From: a bacterium
Lineage (GTDB): Bacteria; Bacillota; Sulfobacillia; UBA995
Length of the DNA stretch: 57,238 bases
Reading direction: 5' to 3'
Assembly (NCBI GenBank): GCA_031082145.1
Contig: JAVHLP010000012.1
Span: forward strand, 1-57,238
Notes under the pieces: generated by a model
What the model was told of the DNA's origin: nothing
The model's database searches: none
What the model saw: the letters and a program-made list of their open reading frames with translations, nothing else
Part shown: positions 24,007-32,556 of the stretch, piece after piece
How positions within the stretch are numbered: position 1 is the first letter of the stretch
Layout: every line of letters starts with the position of its first letter
Position numbers and translations under genes: made by a program

Positions 24007-24687
24007 ATGAAGATAAGGGATCGGCTAGTGCTGGGAGCGCTGGTCGGTCTCCTGGCAAATCTCCCCAAGCTCGCCATCGGCAGCTTTGCCATCAACCGCA
24101 AGTGGTCGGAGATCGACGGCCCCATGGTCGCCGCCGGGGTGTTCGTGCCGGGGCACAAACTGCGTTCAGTCTTCGGCCGGTCGGTCGGGTACCTGGCCGA
24201 TGCATCCATTGCCGGCCTGCTCGGCCTGGTGACGGTGTACGCGCTCTCCATCACCGGCAAGGACCGGCCGGCGCTGAAGGGCGTCATCTTGGGATCGGGA
24301 ATGTGGCAGCTGGTGTACGGCTTCCTGTCCGCCTTCGGCGCCAGCCAGATCCGGCCTTACTCCCCCAAGACGGTACTCTCCGAATTCGCCAGCCACTCCG
24401 TCTTCGGCATGACCGCCGCCCTGCTCGCGACCAAGTTGGGAGATGAAAGCCTGTTCACGGGGAAGACCGCCCTGGCGGCCAGTCCCACCGCCGTCCGGGA
24501 CATGAGTCCGGCTCTCAAGACTCAGACTATCGCCGATCATCCCCCTCGAGGAGGGCTCCGCACTGCGCGAGCGCGTGTACGTGGCCGGCTTCAGCAGTCC
24601 CCTGGCCGCCGGCCGGGCGGCCCGCCGCCTGTGGCGGGCCGGCTACCCCCGGGCCAGGGTGACCCTGAGCCACGCCCGGCCCGGTGA
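24007..24687 (+). CDS. Uncharacterised integral membrane protein; tail likely frameshifted
   Basis: Up to 226 residues in the open frame. Residues 1-155 are convincing: four hydrophobic segments, including GALVGLLANLPKLAIGSF and SIAGLLGLVTVYALS. After about residue 175 (near 24530) the sequence turns into Arg/Pro-rich shadow that overlaps a better frame encoding the 97-residue protein at 24575. The natural end is probably near 24500, or one base has been lost and the two are one gene. GAAGGGGGAAG precedes the ATG. Function is unknown. It is divergent from the TetR operon. Confidence 0.6.
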   Translation: MKIRDRLVLGALVGLLANLPKLAIGSFAINRKWSEIDGPMVAAGVFVPGHKLRSVFGRSVGYLADASIAGLLGLVTVYALSITGKDRPALKGVILGSGMWQLVYGFLSAFGASQIRPYSPKTVLSEFASHSVFGMTAALLATKLGDESLFTGKTALAASPTAVRDMSPALKTQTIADHPPRGGLRTARARVRGRLQQSPGRRPGGPPPVAGRLPPGQGDPEPRPAR

Positions 24688-24868
24688 ACCGGACCTGGAG
24701 GCAGGCCCCGACCTGTCACTGACCCCCGGCGCGGACATGGGACTTGACGCCGGCCCCGAACTCCCGGCGGCGGGCCAGACCCAGGCCTGGATCACCCTGG
24801 TGACGTCGGAGGAGAGGGCCCCGGCCGCATTGCGGTTGCTCAGGGAGGCGGGCGGCGACTGGCGCTGA
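24575..24868 (+). CDS. Small soluble protein with a ferredoxin-like alpha/beta repeat, unknown
   Basis: 97 residues from GTG 24575. VYVAGFSSPLAAGRAARRLW and ITLVTSEERAPAALRLLREA look like two beta-alpha units, as in stress proteins that modulate membrane partners, but I cannot place it in a family. The same frame is open upstream to 24506 and reads well (PIIPLEEGSALRERVYV), with a GAGGAGG there but no standard start other than the GTG. It may begin at a CTG near 24563, or be joined to the preceding membrane protein by a frameshift. Confidence 0.5.
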   Translation: MYVAGFSSPLAAGRAARRLWRAGYPRARVTLSHARPGEPDLEAGPDLSLTPGADMGLDAGPELPAAGQTQAWITLVTSEERAPAALRLLREAGGDWR

Positions 24869-24869
24869 T

Positions 24870-25565
24870 CTACATCCCCCGCCGCCGCTTCTCCTTGAGC
24901 TGGAGGTAGAGACGGCCCTGGCGGTCGGTGCCGGCGAAGAGGATGTCGCTGAGTCGCTGCCCTCCCAGTTCGCGGGCCTTGGTCAGGAGTTGCTCCTCGG
25001 TGACTCCCGCTTGCCGCATCACCGGGCGATCCAGGTAGCCGTCCAGCACCAGGGCCAGCGGCATGCGTTCGGAGCCGGTGGAGACCCCCAGGTCGGAGGC
25101 GACAACCGGGCGCTGGTCAGCCTTGGGGACGACCGAGAGCTTGCCGGAGCACTCCACCATGGCCCAGTCCACCTCGGACAGGCAGAAGTGCCCCTTGTCC
25201 CGTAGCTGGGCCAGAAGGTCATTGAGGTTGTAGTTGAGCCGCCGCATCTCCGGCTCCACCACTTGCCCGCGGGCCACCACCACGCTGGGGACGCCGCTGA
25301 TGAGAGAGCGGGCCCGGATGTTCCACAAGGAGAGCTTGGCCAGGGCGATCTGCAGCCCGGCCAGGATGAGGATGGGCACTAGACCCTGGAAGATGGAGAT
25401 CCGGGGTTGCTCGATGGGTATGGCGGCCAGTTCGGCGATCATGATGGCCACCACCAGGTCGAAGGGCGACAGGTGGCCCACTTCCCGCTTGCCCATGGCC
25501 CGCATGACCAGCAGGATGACCCCGTAGAGAACGAATGTCCGCCAGACGGCGGCTAGCAGTTGCAT
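24870..25565 (-). CDS. DUF421 (YetF-like) membrane protein
   Basis: 231 residues from ATG 25565, which follows GGGGGG. Three N-terminal helices contain the family motif RAMGKREVGHLSPFDLVVAIMIAE. A cytoplasmic domain follows with the typical LRRLNYNL.DLLAQLR-type region and a C-terminal beta domain. YetF/YrbG-type proteins are widespread in Bacillota; their role is not settled. A second, decayed copy of the family occurs at 37761-37862. Confidence 0.83.
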   Translation of the reverse strand: MQLLAAVWRTFVLYGVILLVMRAMGKREVGHLSPFDLVVAIMIAELAAIPIEQPRISIFQGLVPILILAGLQIALAKLSLWNIRARSLISGVPSVVVARGQVVEPEMRRLNYNLNDLLAQLRDKGHFCLSEVDWAMVECSGKLSVVPKADQRPVVASDLGVSTGSERMPLALVLDGYLDRPVMRQAGVTEEQLLTKARELGGQRLSDILFAGTDRQGRLYLQLKEKRRRGM

Positions 25566-25664
25566 GGGTACCCCCCGCGACAACAAGAGGCCCTGCTCCC
25601 AGAGGCTTCCACTTCCCGCCGGAGGCTATGCGCCCGGTTGAAGCCGGCCCCGGAGAGTAGTAAG

Positions 25665-26915
25665 ATGGTAGCCAGACCGGAAACCTCGGGAGGTGCGCCC
25701 TTGCCGGCAGACCGGCGGCTCGAGAGGTACCTCGATCACGCCGCCACCAGCCCGCCGCGGCCGGAGGTGACCGCCGCCGTGCGGGAGGCCATGGAGGTCA
25801 CCTTTGGCAACCCCTCGTCGCTGCACCGCAAGGGACTGGAAGCGGAGCGGGCCCTGACCAGGGCCCGGGAAGAGGTGGCCGGGGCGGTGGGAGCGGGCCC
25901 GGGGGAGATCGTCTTCACCTCCGGGGGCACCGAGAGCAACAACCTGGCCATCCGGGGCGCGCTGCGGGGACTTGACCGCCGGGGCCGCCACCTGATCACC
26001 ACCGCCGTTGAGCACCCGGCCGTGCTGTCGGTTGCCCGGGACCTGGAGCAGGACGGCTACCGGCTGACCGTCCTGGCGCCGGACGCGCGGGGGGTCATCA
26101 GCGTGGACGACCTCGGGCGAGCCCTCGCCCCCGACACCGTGCTGGTCAGCATCATGGCCGTCAACAACGAGGTGGGGTCGATCCAGCCCATCGCCGAGGC
26201 CGCCCGGCTGCTAGGCGAGGAGCGGACGAAGGGCCCCCGGCCTGTCCTCCATGTGGACGCCGCCCAGGCCCTGGGGCGGATCCCGCTGAACGTCGGGGAA
26301 CTGGGCGCCGACCTGGTCAGTTTCAGCGCTCACAAGCTGGGCGGGCCCAAGGGCGTGGGCGCTCTGTACGTGAAGCGGGGTACCCCCCTGCGCCCTCTCC
26401 TCGCGGGAGGCGGCCAGGAAGGAGGGCTGCGGTCGGGCACCGAGAACGTCCCCGCCATCGCCGGTTTTGGCGTGGCCGCCCACCTGGCCGCCGAGGAACT
26501 ACCCGCGGTGATGGCGGAACTGGCGGGGCTCCGGCACCGCCTCACACAAGCAGTCCGGGAGCAGATCCCCGGCTCCCGGCTCAACGGCCCCCCCGGCGGT
26601 GAGCCGGCCGCCGGTCTCGCTCGCCCGGGGACGGCCGCCCCCCACATCGTTAACTTCTCCTTCCCCGGCGCGCCGGGCGAGGTGCTCCTGCACTACCTCG
26701 AGGAAGAGGGCATCTACGTCTCCACCGGGGCAGCCTGCTCCAGCCGCAAGCGAGGCCGCAGCCACGTGCTGGAGGCGATGGGGCTGGCCCCCGAGGAGAT
26801 CGACGGCGCCATCAGGGTGAGTCTGGGCCCCCGGACCACCGCCGCTGATGTCGACGCCCTGGTTGAGGCCCTGGCCCGGGCGCTGGCGGACATAAGGAGG
26901 TTCACCCGCCGGTGA
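25665..26915 (+). CDS. Cysteine desulfurase (IscS/NifS family)
   Basis: 416 residues from ATG 25665 (GGAGAG 8 nt upstream). A TTG at 25701 with a strong GGGAGGTG site is an equally good start. PLP lysine K224 is in SAHKLGGPKG, with H117 in VEHP and D198 in HVDAAQ. The active-site cysteine C358 sits in TGAACSSRKRGRSHVL, on the long mobile loop of the group I enzymes. Takes sulfur from cysteine to form a persulfide. Its stop overlaps the ThiI start by 4 nt (GTGA), so it is the sulfur donor for that enzyme. Confidence 0.9.
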   Translation: MVARPETSGGAPLPADRRLERYLDHAATSPPRPEVTAAVREAMEVTFGNPSSLHRKGLEAERALTRAREEVAGAVGAGPGEIVFTSGGTESNNLAIRGALRGLDRRGRHLITTAVEHPAVLSVARDLEQDGYRLTVLAPDARGVISVDDLGRALAPDTVLVSIMAVNNEVGSIQPIAEAARLLGEERTKGPRPVLHVDAAQALGRIPLNVGELGADLVSFSAHKLGGPKGVGALYVKRGTPLRPLLAGGGQEGGLRSGTENVPAIAGFGVAAHLAAEELPAVMAELAGLRHRLTQAVREQIPGSRLNGPPGGEPAAGLARPGTAAPHIVNFSFPGAPGEVLLHYLEEEGIYVSTGAACSSRKRGRSHVLEAMGLAPEEIDGAIRVSLGPRTTAADVDALVEALARALADIRRFTRR

Positions 26916-28105
26916 ACCGGGTGCTGCTCATCAAGTTCGGTGAGATCGGCCTCAAGGGCGGGAACCGCCGCTTCTTTGAGCGGGTGTTCATCCAGCGCAT
27001 GAAGGACGCCCTGACCGGGCTTCCCGGGGAACTGCCCTGGATCAAGCGTACCCGCGGCCGCTTCGTCCTCGATCTGGAGCACTGGCCGGCGGGGCCAGTT
27101 ATCGAACGCCTGGGACGGGTCTTCGGGGTGGTCGAACTGGCCCCCGCCCTGGTGGTCACGGCCGAGTTGGGTGCCATCAGCGGGGCCGCGCGCCAGGTAC
27201 TGGAAGAGGCCCTGGCCGAGTACCCCGCGGCCCGCGCCGTACGCTTCCGGGTCGCGTCCCGCCGGGCCGACAAGCGTTTCCCCGTGAACTCAATGGAACT
27301 CAACCGGATCCTGGGAGCCCACCTGCTCCAGTCAGACCGGGAGCTCAAGGTCGATCTCCACGACCCCGAGATCACGGTCGAGGTAGAAGTGCGGGAGGAA
27401 GGCGCCTACGCCTATGCCCGCACCTACCCCGGCCCCGGGGGACTCCCGGTGGGATCGTCCGGCAAGGGGATCCTTCTCCTCTCCGGCGGCATCGACAGCC
27501 CGGTTGCGGGCTGGATGAGCCTGAAGCGGGGGCTGGAACTCGAGGCGGTGCATTTTCAGAGCTTCCCCTTTACCTCCGAGCGAGCGCAGGACAAGGCGCT
27601 GGACCTGGCCCGGGCGTTGGCTCCCTGGGCCGGGGGAACCATGCGGGTGCACCTGGCCCCTTTCACCGCGATTCAGCGGTCGATCCGGGAGAATTGCCCC
27701 GGGGAGCTTGGGGTTACCCTGATGCGGCGCATGATGTTCCGGGTGGCCGAGGCCCTGGCCGGCCGGGCCGGCGCCGGGGCCCTGGTCACGGGAGAGAATC
27801 TGGGCCAGGTGGCCAGCCAGACCCTGGAGAGCCTGGCCGTGATCGCCGAGGCCTCCGATCTCCTGGTGCTCCGGCCACTGGTGGGAATGGACAAGACGGA
27901 AATCATCGATCTGGCCAGGAGAATCGGCACCTTTGACATTTCAGCGCGGCCCTACGAGGACTGCTGTTCCCTGTTCGTGCCGCGCCACCCCGCCACCCGT
28001 CCCCGCCGGGAAGCGGTGGCCCGGGCCGAGGCCCGTCTCGCCCTGCCAGCATTACTGGAGCAGGCCCTCGCGGGAGTCAAGACGGTCGACGCGGCTCCCC
28101 GGTAA
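26912..28105 (+). CDS. thiI: ThiI, tRNA 4-thiouridine synthase / thiazole sulfur carrier
   Basis: 397 residues with GTG start at 26912. N-terminal ferredoxin-like and THUMP domains (about 1-165) bind tRNA. The PP-loop SGGIDSP is at 191-197. ENLGQVASQT and RPLVGMDKTEI are ThiI signatures. The protein lacks the C-terminal rhodanese domain of E. coli ThiI, as is usual in Bacillota, where a paired desulfurase hands over sulfur. C351 and C352 near the end (EDCCSLFVPRHP) are the likely relay cysteines. Uses ATP to activate U8 of tRNA. Confidence 0.92.
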   Translation: MNRVLLIKFGEIGLKGGNRRFFERVFIQRMKDALTGLPGELPWIKRTRGRFVLDLEHWPAGPVIERLGRVFGVVELAPALVVTAELGAISGAARQVLEEALAEYPAARAVRFRVASRRADKRFPVNSMELNRILGAHLLQSDRELKVDLHDPEITVEVEVREEGAYAYARTYPGPGGLPVGSSGKGILLLSGGIDSPVAGWMSLKRGLELEAVHFQSFPFTSERAQDKALDLARALAPWAGGTMRVHLAPFTAIQRSIRENCPGELGVTLMRRMMFRVAEALAGRAGAGALVTGENLGQVASQTLESLAVIAEASDLLVLRPLVGMDKTEIIDLARRIGTFDISARPYEDCCSLFVPRHPATRPRREAVARAEARLALPALLEQALAGVKTVDAAPR

Positions 28106-28198
28106 CCAACCGCCTGGCCGCCCCATATCTTCCCAGGCGCCGCGGCGAGAGGGTTTCCCCTGCCAGGCGAGTATTCACAGCGGTGAGGTCAGAAGCCC

Positions 28199-29602
28199 AT
28201 GTCATCTTCCTGTTCCCCGGCAGCCTCGGGCGAGTGCCGCGCCGACCCCCCCGGGGCCGGCACGCGGGAACTCCTTCGCTTCTTTGCCCCGCTGGCGGCG
28301 GCTTCCATGATGATGATGCTCACCCATTCGGTGGTCAACGGGGCCCTCGCCCGCACCTCTCGCCCCGACGTGGCCCTGGCCGCCTACGCGCTGGCCCTGA
28401 GCCTGGCCGTCATCGTGGAAGCGCCGGTCCTTGCCGTCCGCCAGATGACCATGGCGCTGGCGTCCACTGCCGACCGTTTCCGGATCGTGCAACGGGTGGC
28501 CGTCCTGACCGCGGCGGGTAGCCTGGCGGCGGCCGCCGTCATCGCCTACACCCCGCTGGGCAGGCTGGCCATCGTCGGGTTGCTGGGAGCTCCTCCCCAT
28601 CTGGTAGACGAAGTGCTGCTCGCTTTCAGGGTGCTGGCGCTGCTCGTCATCACCTGCACGGTCCGTGGCCTGTACCAGGGGCTCCTGATCCGCAACCGGG
28701 CAACCCTGGTGATAACCCTGGGAATGGCCGGCCGGGTGGCCGCGATGAGCGCTCTCGCCTGGGCCCTGACCACCCACCGCTGGCTGGATGGGGCGGTTCT
28801 GGGGGCGGCCATCTTCATCGCCGGGATGCTCGTTGAGGGCCTGGTCTCAGCGGCTGCCGTACATCTGCGGCAATCCCGCGGGGAGGGCTGGGATCGACCG
28901 GCGGGCGAGGGCCACCGGCGCATAGTCCGCTTCTACCTCCCGCTGGTGCTGGCAGGAGTGGCGGCCAGCCTGGGTAAGCCGGTCATCAACGCCGGGTTGG
29001 CGCGCACTCCGGAGGCGGCGGCGGAACTGGCCGCTTTCGCCGTGGCGGCCGCCCTGGCCTGGATCCTCATCGCCCCCTGCCAGAACATCCACCAGGCGGT
29101 GATGGTGTACTACCCCGACCCCGCCGGGCGCCCGGCCCTGAAGCGCTTCGCCGCCGTCTTCGCCCTGCTCACCTGCACGGTTCTGCTGGCCCTGACCTGG
29201 TCGGGAGCGGGTCGCTGGTTGCTCGTTCAGGTCCTGGGGCTGCCCCTGCCTTTGGTGCCGCCCACTCTCCGCGCCCTGCGCGTCCTGGCCTTCCTGCCCC
29301 TGGGCCTGACCGCCGCCGACTATTACAGCGGCGTCCTGCTCCAGGAGGGGCAGACGCGGATGGTGGGGGCGGCCCGGGCCGCCAACGTGGTCGCGCTGAT
29401 CATCGTCACCACTCTGCTGGTTATCCTGCGGCCCACCCTGGGGGCGTCCATCGGCCCCCTGGCCCAGGTGGCCGGGAGCATTGCCGAAGCCACCCTCCTG
29501 GCGGGGATGGCCGGCACACCCACGGGTACCCTGATCCGGGGAGCAGCCCGGCGACTGACGGCGCCGGTCTCGAGGCAGCTTGGGAGGTCACTCCCCGGTT
29601 AG
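28199..29602 (+). CDS. MATE/flippase-like multipass membrane protein
   Basis: 467 residues, about 12-13 transmembrane segments with internal two-fold similarity, MVF/MATE superfamily style; LIRNRATLVITLGMAGR and a matching second half are seen. It lacks clear MATE family cation-site residues and is not close to the MATE protein at 47864, so it could be a polysaccharide or lipid flippase, or a member of the ANKH-like group. The first 25 residues are hydrophilic. It starts 93 nt after thiI and may be a separate unit. Confidence 0.65.
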   Translation: MSSSCSPAASGECRADPPGAGTRELLRFFAPLAAASMMMMLTHSVVNGALARTSRPDVALAAYALALSLAVIVEAPVLAVRQMTMALASTADRFRIVQRVAVLTAAGSLAAAAVIAYTPLGRLAIVGLLGAPPHLVDEVLLAFRVLALLVITCTVRGLYQGLLIRNRATLVITLGMAGRVAAMSALAWALTTHRWLDGAVLGAAIFIAGMLVEGLVSAAAVHLRQSRGEGWDRPAGEGHRRIVRFYLPLVLAGVAASLGKPVINAGLARTPEAAAELAAFAVAAALAWILIAPCQNIHQAVMVYYPDPAGRPALKRFAAVFALLTCTVLLALTWSGAGRWLLVQVLGLPLPLVPPTLRALRVLAFLPLGLTAADYYSGVLLQEGQTRMVGAARAANVVALIIVTTLLVILRPTLGASIGPLAQVAGSIAEATLLAGMAGTPTGTLIRGAARRLTAPVSRQLGRSLPG

Positions 29603-29651
29603 ACCTGGCTTGCGTGGCCCCACCGGCAGGTGACCGCCCCGGCCACCCTCT

Positions 29652-30112
29652 TCACTCGCCCTCGCGACGCACCCGGTCGCGGCTGTCCTCGGCCAAGCCT
29701 TCGTAATTCAGTACCGGCGCGGTGCCCCGTTCAGCCGTCACCAGGGCCCGGGCCAGCCGCTCGCAGATCTCCTCCAGGCTCTCCAGGTGGCGATTGCCGG
29801 CGAACTCGCGCTGCCCGGGCTCGGGAAAGGCCAGGGCAACGCTCTCGTCCAGCAACCTGTCCAGCTGCCAGAGCACGAGGTGCATCAGTTCGTGGACCAG
29901 AACCAACTCCTCGTCGCGGCGCCAGGGTTGACCGGCCAGCATCACCAGGGCTTGCCGGTTCTCCGCGTCTACCCGGAGGTCGCCCGATTGCCGCTCGCGG
30001 ATGAACTCGACCAACTCCAGCCGGATGTCCCAGTCCTTGAGGCCGAGGATGGCCCGCCACTTCTCCAGCCACCGCCCAGCGTCTCGAGACCGGCCGACGG
30101 CCTTCGTTCCAT
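29652..30112 (-). pseudogene. HExxH metallopeptidase-like gene with an apparent frameshift near its start
   Basis: From about 30074 to the stop the frame encodes a clean protein, WLEKWRAILGLKDWDIRLEL, then EELVLVHELMHLVLWQLDRL with a HELMH zinc site, as in small SprT-like or phage-type metallopeptidases. This frame has no usable start codon. The well-placed ATG at 30112, preceded by GGGAGGAAGCGAC, is in another frame. One extra G in the run at 30075-30077 would join them perfectly as MERRPSAGLETLGRWLEKW. It is a one-base deletion, sequencing error or a decayed gene. Divergent from fmdB. Confidence 0.65.
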
Positions 30113-30125
30113 GTCGCTTCCTCCC

Positions 30126-30154
30126 TTGACAACGTTCCCACCCTGCGCTATAAC
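30126..30154 (+). promoter_or_regulatory. Near-consensus sigma-A promoter for the zinc-ribbon gene
   Basis: TTGACA (30126-30131), a 17-nt spacer and TATAAC (30149-30154), 20 nt ahead of the ATG. The mRNA leader would be very short. Confidence 0.7.
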
Positions 30155-30173
30155 AGTTCTTGAGGTGGTCCGG

Positions 30174-30422
30174 ATGCCTACCTACGAGTATGCTTGCGAG
30201 ACCTGCGGCCGGTTCGAGCACCTCCAAAACATGTCCGATCCGGCGCTGGACCGCTGTCCTCGCTGCCAGGGCCCGGTTAAGAGGATGATCCCCCGCCAAG
30301 TGACGGTCATCTTCCGGGGGCCGGGCTTCCACGTAAACGATTATCGAAAGGGTTCCTCGCCGCCGGAACCGGCCAAGAAAGAAGAGAAGACCGCTACCGA
30401 AAGCGCGGCCGCTTCCGAGTAG
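30174..30422 (+). CDS. FmdB-family zinc ribbon protein
   Basis: 82 residues starting MPTYEYACETCGRFE, the conserved FmdB opening. Two CxxC knuckles (C9/C12 in CETC and C29/C32 in CPRC) form the zinc ribbon. A low-complexity charged tail (residues 60-82) is typical. FmdB proteins are named from a formamidase cluster and are thought to be regulators, without firm evidence. GAGGTGG precedes the ATG. It has its own strong promoter. Confidence 0.85.
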   Translation: MPTYEYACETCGRFEHLQNMSDPALDRCPRCQGPVKRMIPRQVTVIFRGPGFHVNDYRKGSSPPEPAKKEEKTATESAAASE

Positions 30423-30439
30423 ATACTCCGCCCGCTCGG

Positions 30440-31786
30440 CTATTCCCTGCCATCCAGGGCCAGGCGCGCCCGGGCGGCCACGGTGGCCCGGGCCAGGCTC
30501 ACGTCCCGGGGAGCGGTGAAGGCGATTGCCAGCCAGACCAGGGCGCTGACGAACCAGAAGCTGATCGCGAAGTTCAGCGTCCAGCCCAGGCCATGACGAA
30601 CGGCGAGCCACCCCCCCAGGAGGGGCCCGGCTCCCCGCCCGATGGAGTCGGTCAGGGCGAAGAGGGAAGCGATCGCCCCCCGGTTTTCGGGCAAGTTCAC
30701 GTTCATGAGCAGGGCTTTCACGTTCGGCCCGGCCATGCCGGCCACCGTCCCCGTCAGGAGGGCCAGGAAGGTGGAGGTGACAATGCCCCTGCCGGTCCCG
30801 GTGGGGTAGCCCACCACCAGGAAGGCGGGGAAAGCCCCCAGGAAGATGCTGGCCCCGATGAACAGGGGCAGGTACGCCTGTGCCGCCAGCTGGACGCGGG
30901 CGCCGGCCATCCCCCCCAGCAGGGAGCCGGCGAGCGAGCCGGCCCCGAAGATGACGGTCATCAGGGTGGCGCTGGAGATGCTGTAGCCCTTGGTCTCCAC
31001 GTAATAGGTGATTATGAAGGCGGGCAGCACGCCCCAGGGGATGCAGCCCGGTATCCCCTGCAGGAATGCCAGCAGGTTGGTGGGAACCCGGAACAGGGCC
31101 GGAAAACCCCCGGGGGGCGGCAGCGGCAGTGACACCTGATGCTCGAGCAGGGCCCGGAGTTCGGGCTCGCCCTGCCCTCGCTGCGGCTCCGGGCAGTAGC
31201 GCCAGAACAATGGGACCAGGAGGAAGTTGGGGAGGGCCAGCAGGACAAAGGGGAGCCGCCAGCCCAGGGCGGGTCCGACCACGCCGGCCACCAGCATCCC
31301 CAGGACGACGCCCAACCCCATGAGCGCGCCGAACCAGGCGTTAGCCGCGTTGCGCTGGGAGGGAGTGAAGTAGTCGCCCAGCAGGGAGAAGGATATGGGG
31401 ATCATCCCTCCCACCCCGAACCCGGTCAGTATGCGCCAGAAGAGCAGTTCCTCGTAGGTCCGGGCGAATCCCGTCAGCAGGCAGGGGATCTCGCCCAGGA
31501 TGACCGCCCAGACCAGCAGGCGCTTGCGAGAGGAACGGTCGGCCAGGTAGCCCCAGGCCAGGGCCATCAAGGCCCCCAGCACCGTGAAAGCCGAGGACAC
31601 AAGGCCCATCTGGAAACGGTCGACGGCGAACTCCCGCTCAATCAGGATCAGGTTGGGGAACAGGATGTTCTGGTCGGCGGTGAGGAAGAGGGCCATGGCG
31701 GCCAGGTACAGGAGGCCCAGCCGCCCCTGCCGGTTCAGCAAGGCGACATCGGCGATCCCCAAGCGCTGCCACGTCCGGTCCTTCAT
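30440..31786 (-). CDS. MFS transporter at the end of the dehydratase-like operon
   Basis: 448 residues, 12 transmembrane segments. The MFS loop 2-3 motif reads GYLADRSSRKRL at about 79-90, and a FGVGGMIPISFSLLGDYF motif follows in TM4-5. A long central loop lies at about 200-240. Similar to organic-acid MFS transporters. Its start overlaps the activase stop by 4 nt (ATGA), so it is part of that operon and probably carries its substrate or product. Confidence 0.85.
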   Translation of the reverse strand: MKDRTWQRLGIADVALLNRQGRLGLLYLAAMALFLTADQNILFPNLILIEREFAVDRFQMGLVSSAFTVLGALMALAWGYLADRSSRKRLLVWAVILGEIPCLLTGFARTYEELLFWRILTGFGVGGMIPISFSLLGDYFTPSQRNAANAWFGALMGLGVVLGMLVAGVVGPALGWRLPFVLLALPNFLLVPLFWRYCPEPQRGQGEPELRALLEHQVSLPLPPPGGFPALFRVPTNLLAFLQGIPGCIPWGVLPAFIITYYVETKGYSISSATLMTVIFGAGSLAGSLLGGMAGARVQLAAQAYLPLFIGASIFLGAFPAFLVVGYPTGTGRGIVTSTFLALLTGTVAGMAGPNVKALLMNVNLPENRGAIASLFALTDSIGRGAGPLLGGWLAVRHGLGWTLNFAISFWFVSALVWLAIAFTAPRDVSLARATVAARARLALDGRE

Positions 31787-32556
31787 GGGCTCTCCCCCGG
31801 CCCGCGGCCGGCGAGCAGGGCCGCTCCCAGGGCTCCGGTGAACTGGGGTTCTTTGGGGAGGAGCAAGGGCCGTCCCACCAGCCGGGCGAACTCGCCGGTT
31901 ACTCCCTGGTTCAGGGCCACCCCGCCGGTGAAGGCGACCTCCGGCTCCAGGCCCACCCGGCCGGCCAGCCCGTGCACGCGACGGGCGACGGCGCGGTGCA
32001 GCGCCGCCGCAATGTCCTCGCGGGAGACGCCCTGGGCCAGGTGGGATATGACCTCCGACTCGGCGAAGACCGTGCAGAGATTGCTGATGGTGATCTCCCG
32101 GCCGGAAGCGTTGGCCAGGGACGCCAGCCGGCCCACTTCCACGCCCAGGGCCCCGGCCATGACCTCCAGGAAGCGGCCGGTGCCGGCGGCACAGCGGTCG
32201 TTCATGGCGAAGTCGCGCACCCGGCCTTCTCCGTCCAACCCTATCACCTTGGAATCCTGCCCGCCCACGTCCACGATGGTACGGGCGGCGGGAAAGAGCA
32301 GGCGGATACCAGCGGCGTGGCAGGTGATCTCGGTAACCCGGCGGGCCGGAAAAGGCACGTCCAGCCGGCCGTAGCCGGTGACCACCACCGGCCAGCCGGT
32401 CCCGTCCGTCCGGGCCACCACCTGGCGGTAGGCTTCTCCGGCGGCCCGGCGGGGCAGGCTGCCGGTGGGCAGCAAGACCTGGGCCAGAACCCCGGCCTCG
32501 CCGCGGGCGACCGCCTTGGTGGTCAGTGACCCCACGTCTATCCCGATGCCCTGCAT
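31783..32556 (-). CDS. Activator ATPase of the 2-hydroxyacyl-CoA dehydratase family (HgdC/BadF type)
   Basis: 257 residues, ASKHA ATPase fold. The phosphate-1 loop is GIDVGSLTTKA, and GGQDSKVI is the phosphate-2 loop. C122 (NDRCAAGTG) and C161 (NLCTVFAESEV) match the two cysteines that hold the [4Fe-4S] cluster between the subunits of the activase homodimer. ATP hydrolysis drives one low-potential electron into the partner enzyme. It overlaps both neighbours: the upstream subunit by 19 nt and the MFS gene by 4 nt. Confidence 0.9.
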   Translation of the reverse strand: MQGIGIDVGSLTTKAVARGEAGVLAQVLLPTGSLPRRAAGEAYRQVVARTDGTGWPVVVTGYGRLDVPFPARRVTEITCHAAGIRLLFPAARTIVDVGGQDSKVIGLDGEGRVRDFAMNDRCAAGTGRFLEVMAGALGVEVGRLASLANASGREITISNLCTVFAESEVISHLAQGVSREDIAAALHRAVARRVHGLAGRVGLEPEVAFTGGVALNQGVTGEFARLVGRPLLLPKEPQFTGALGAALLAGRGPGESP

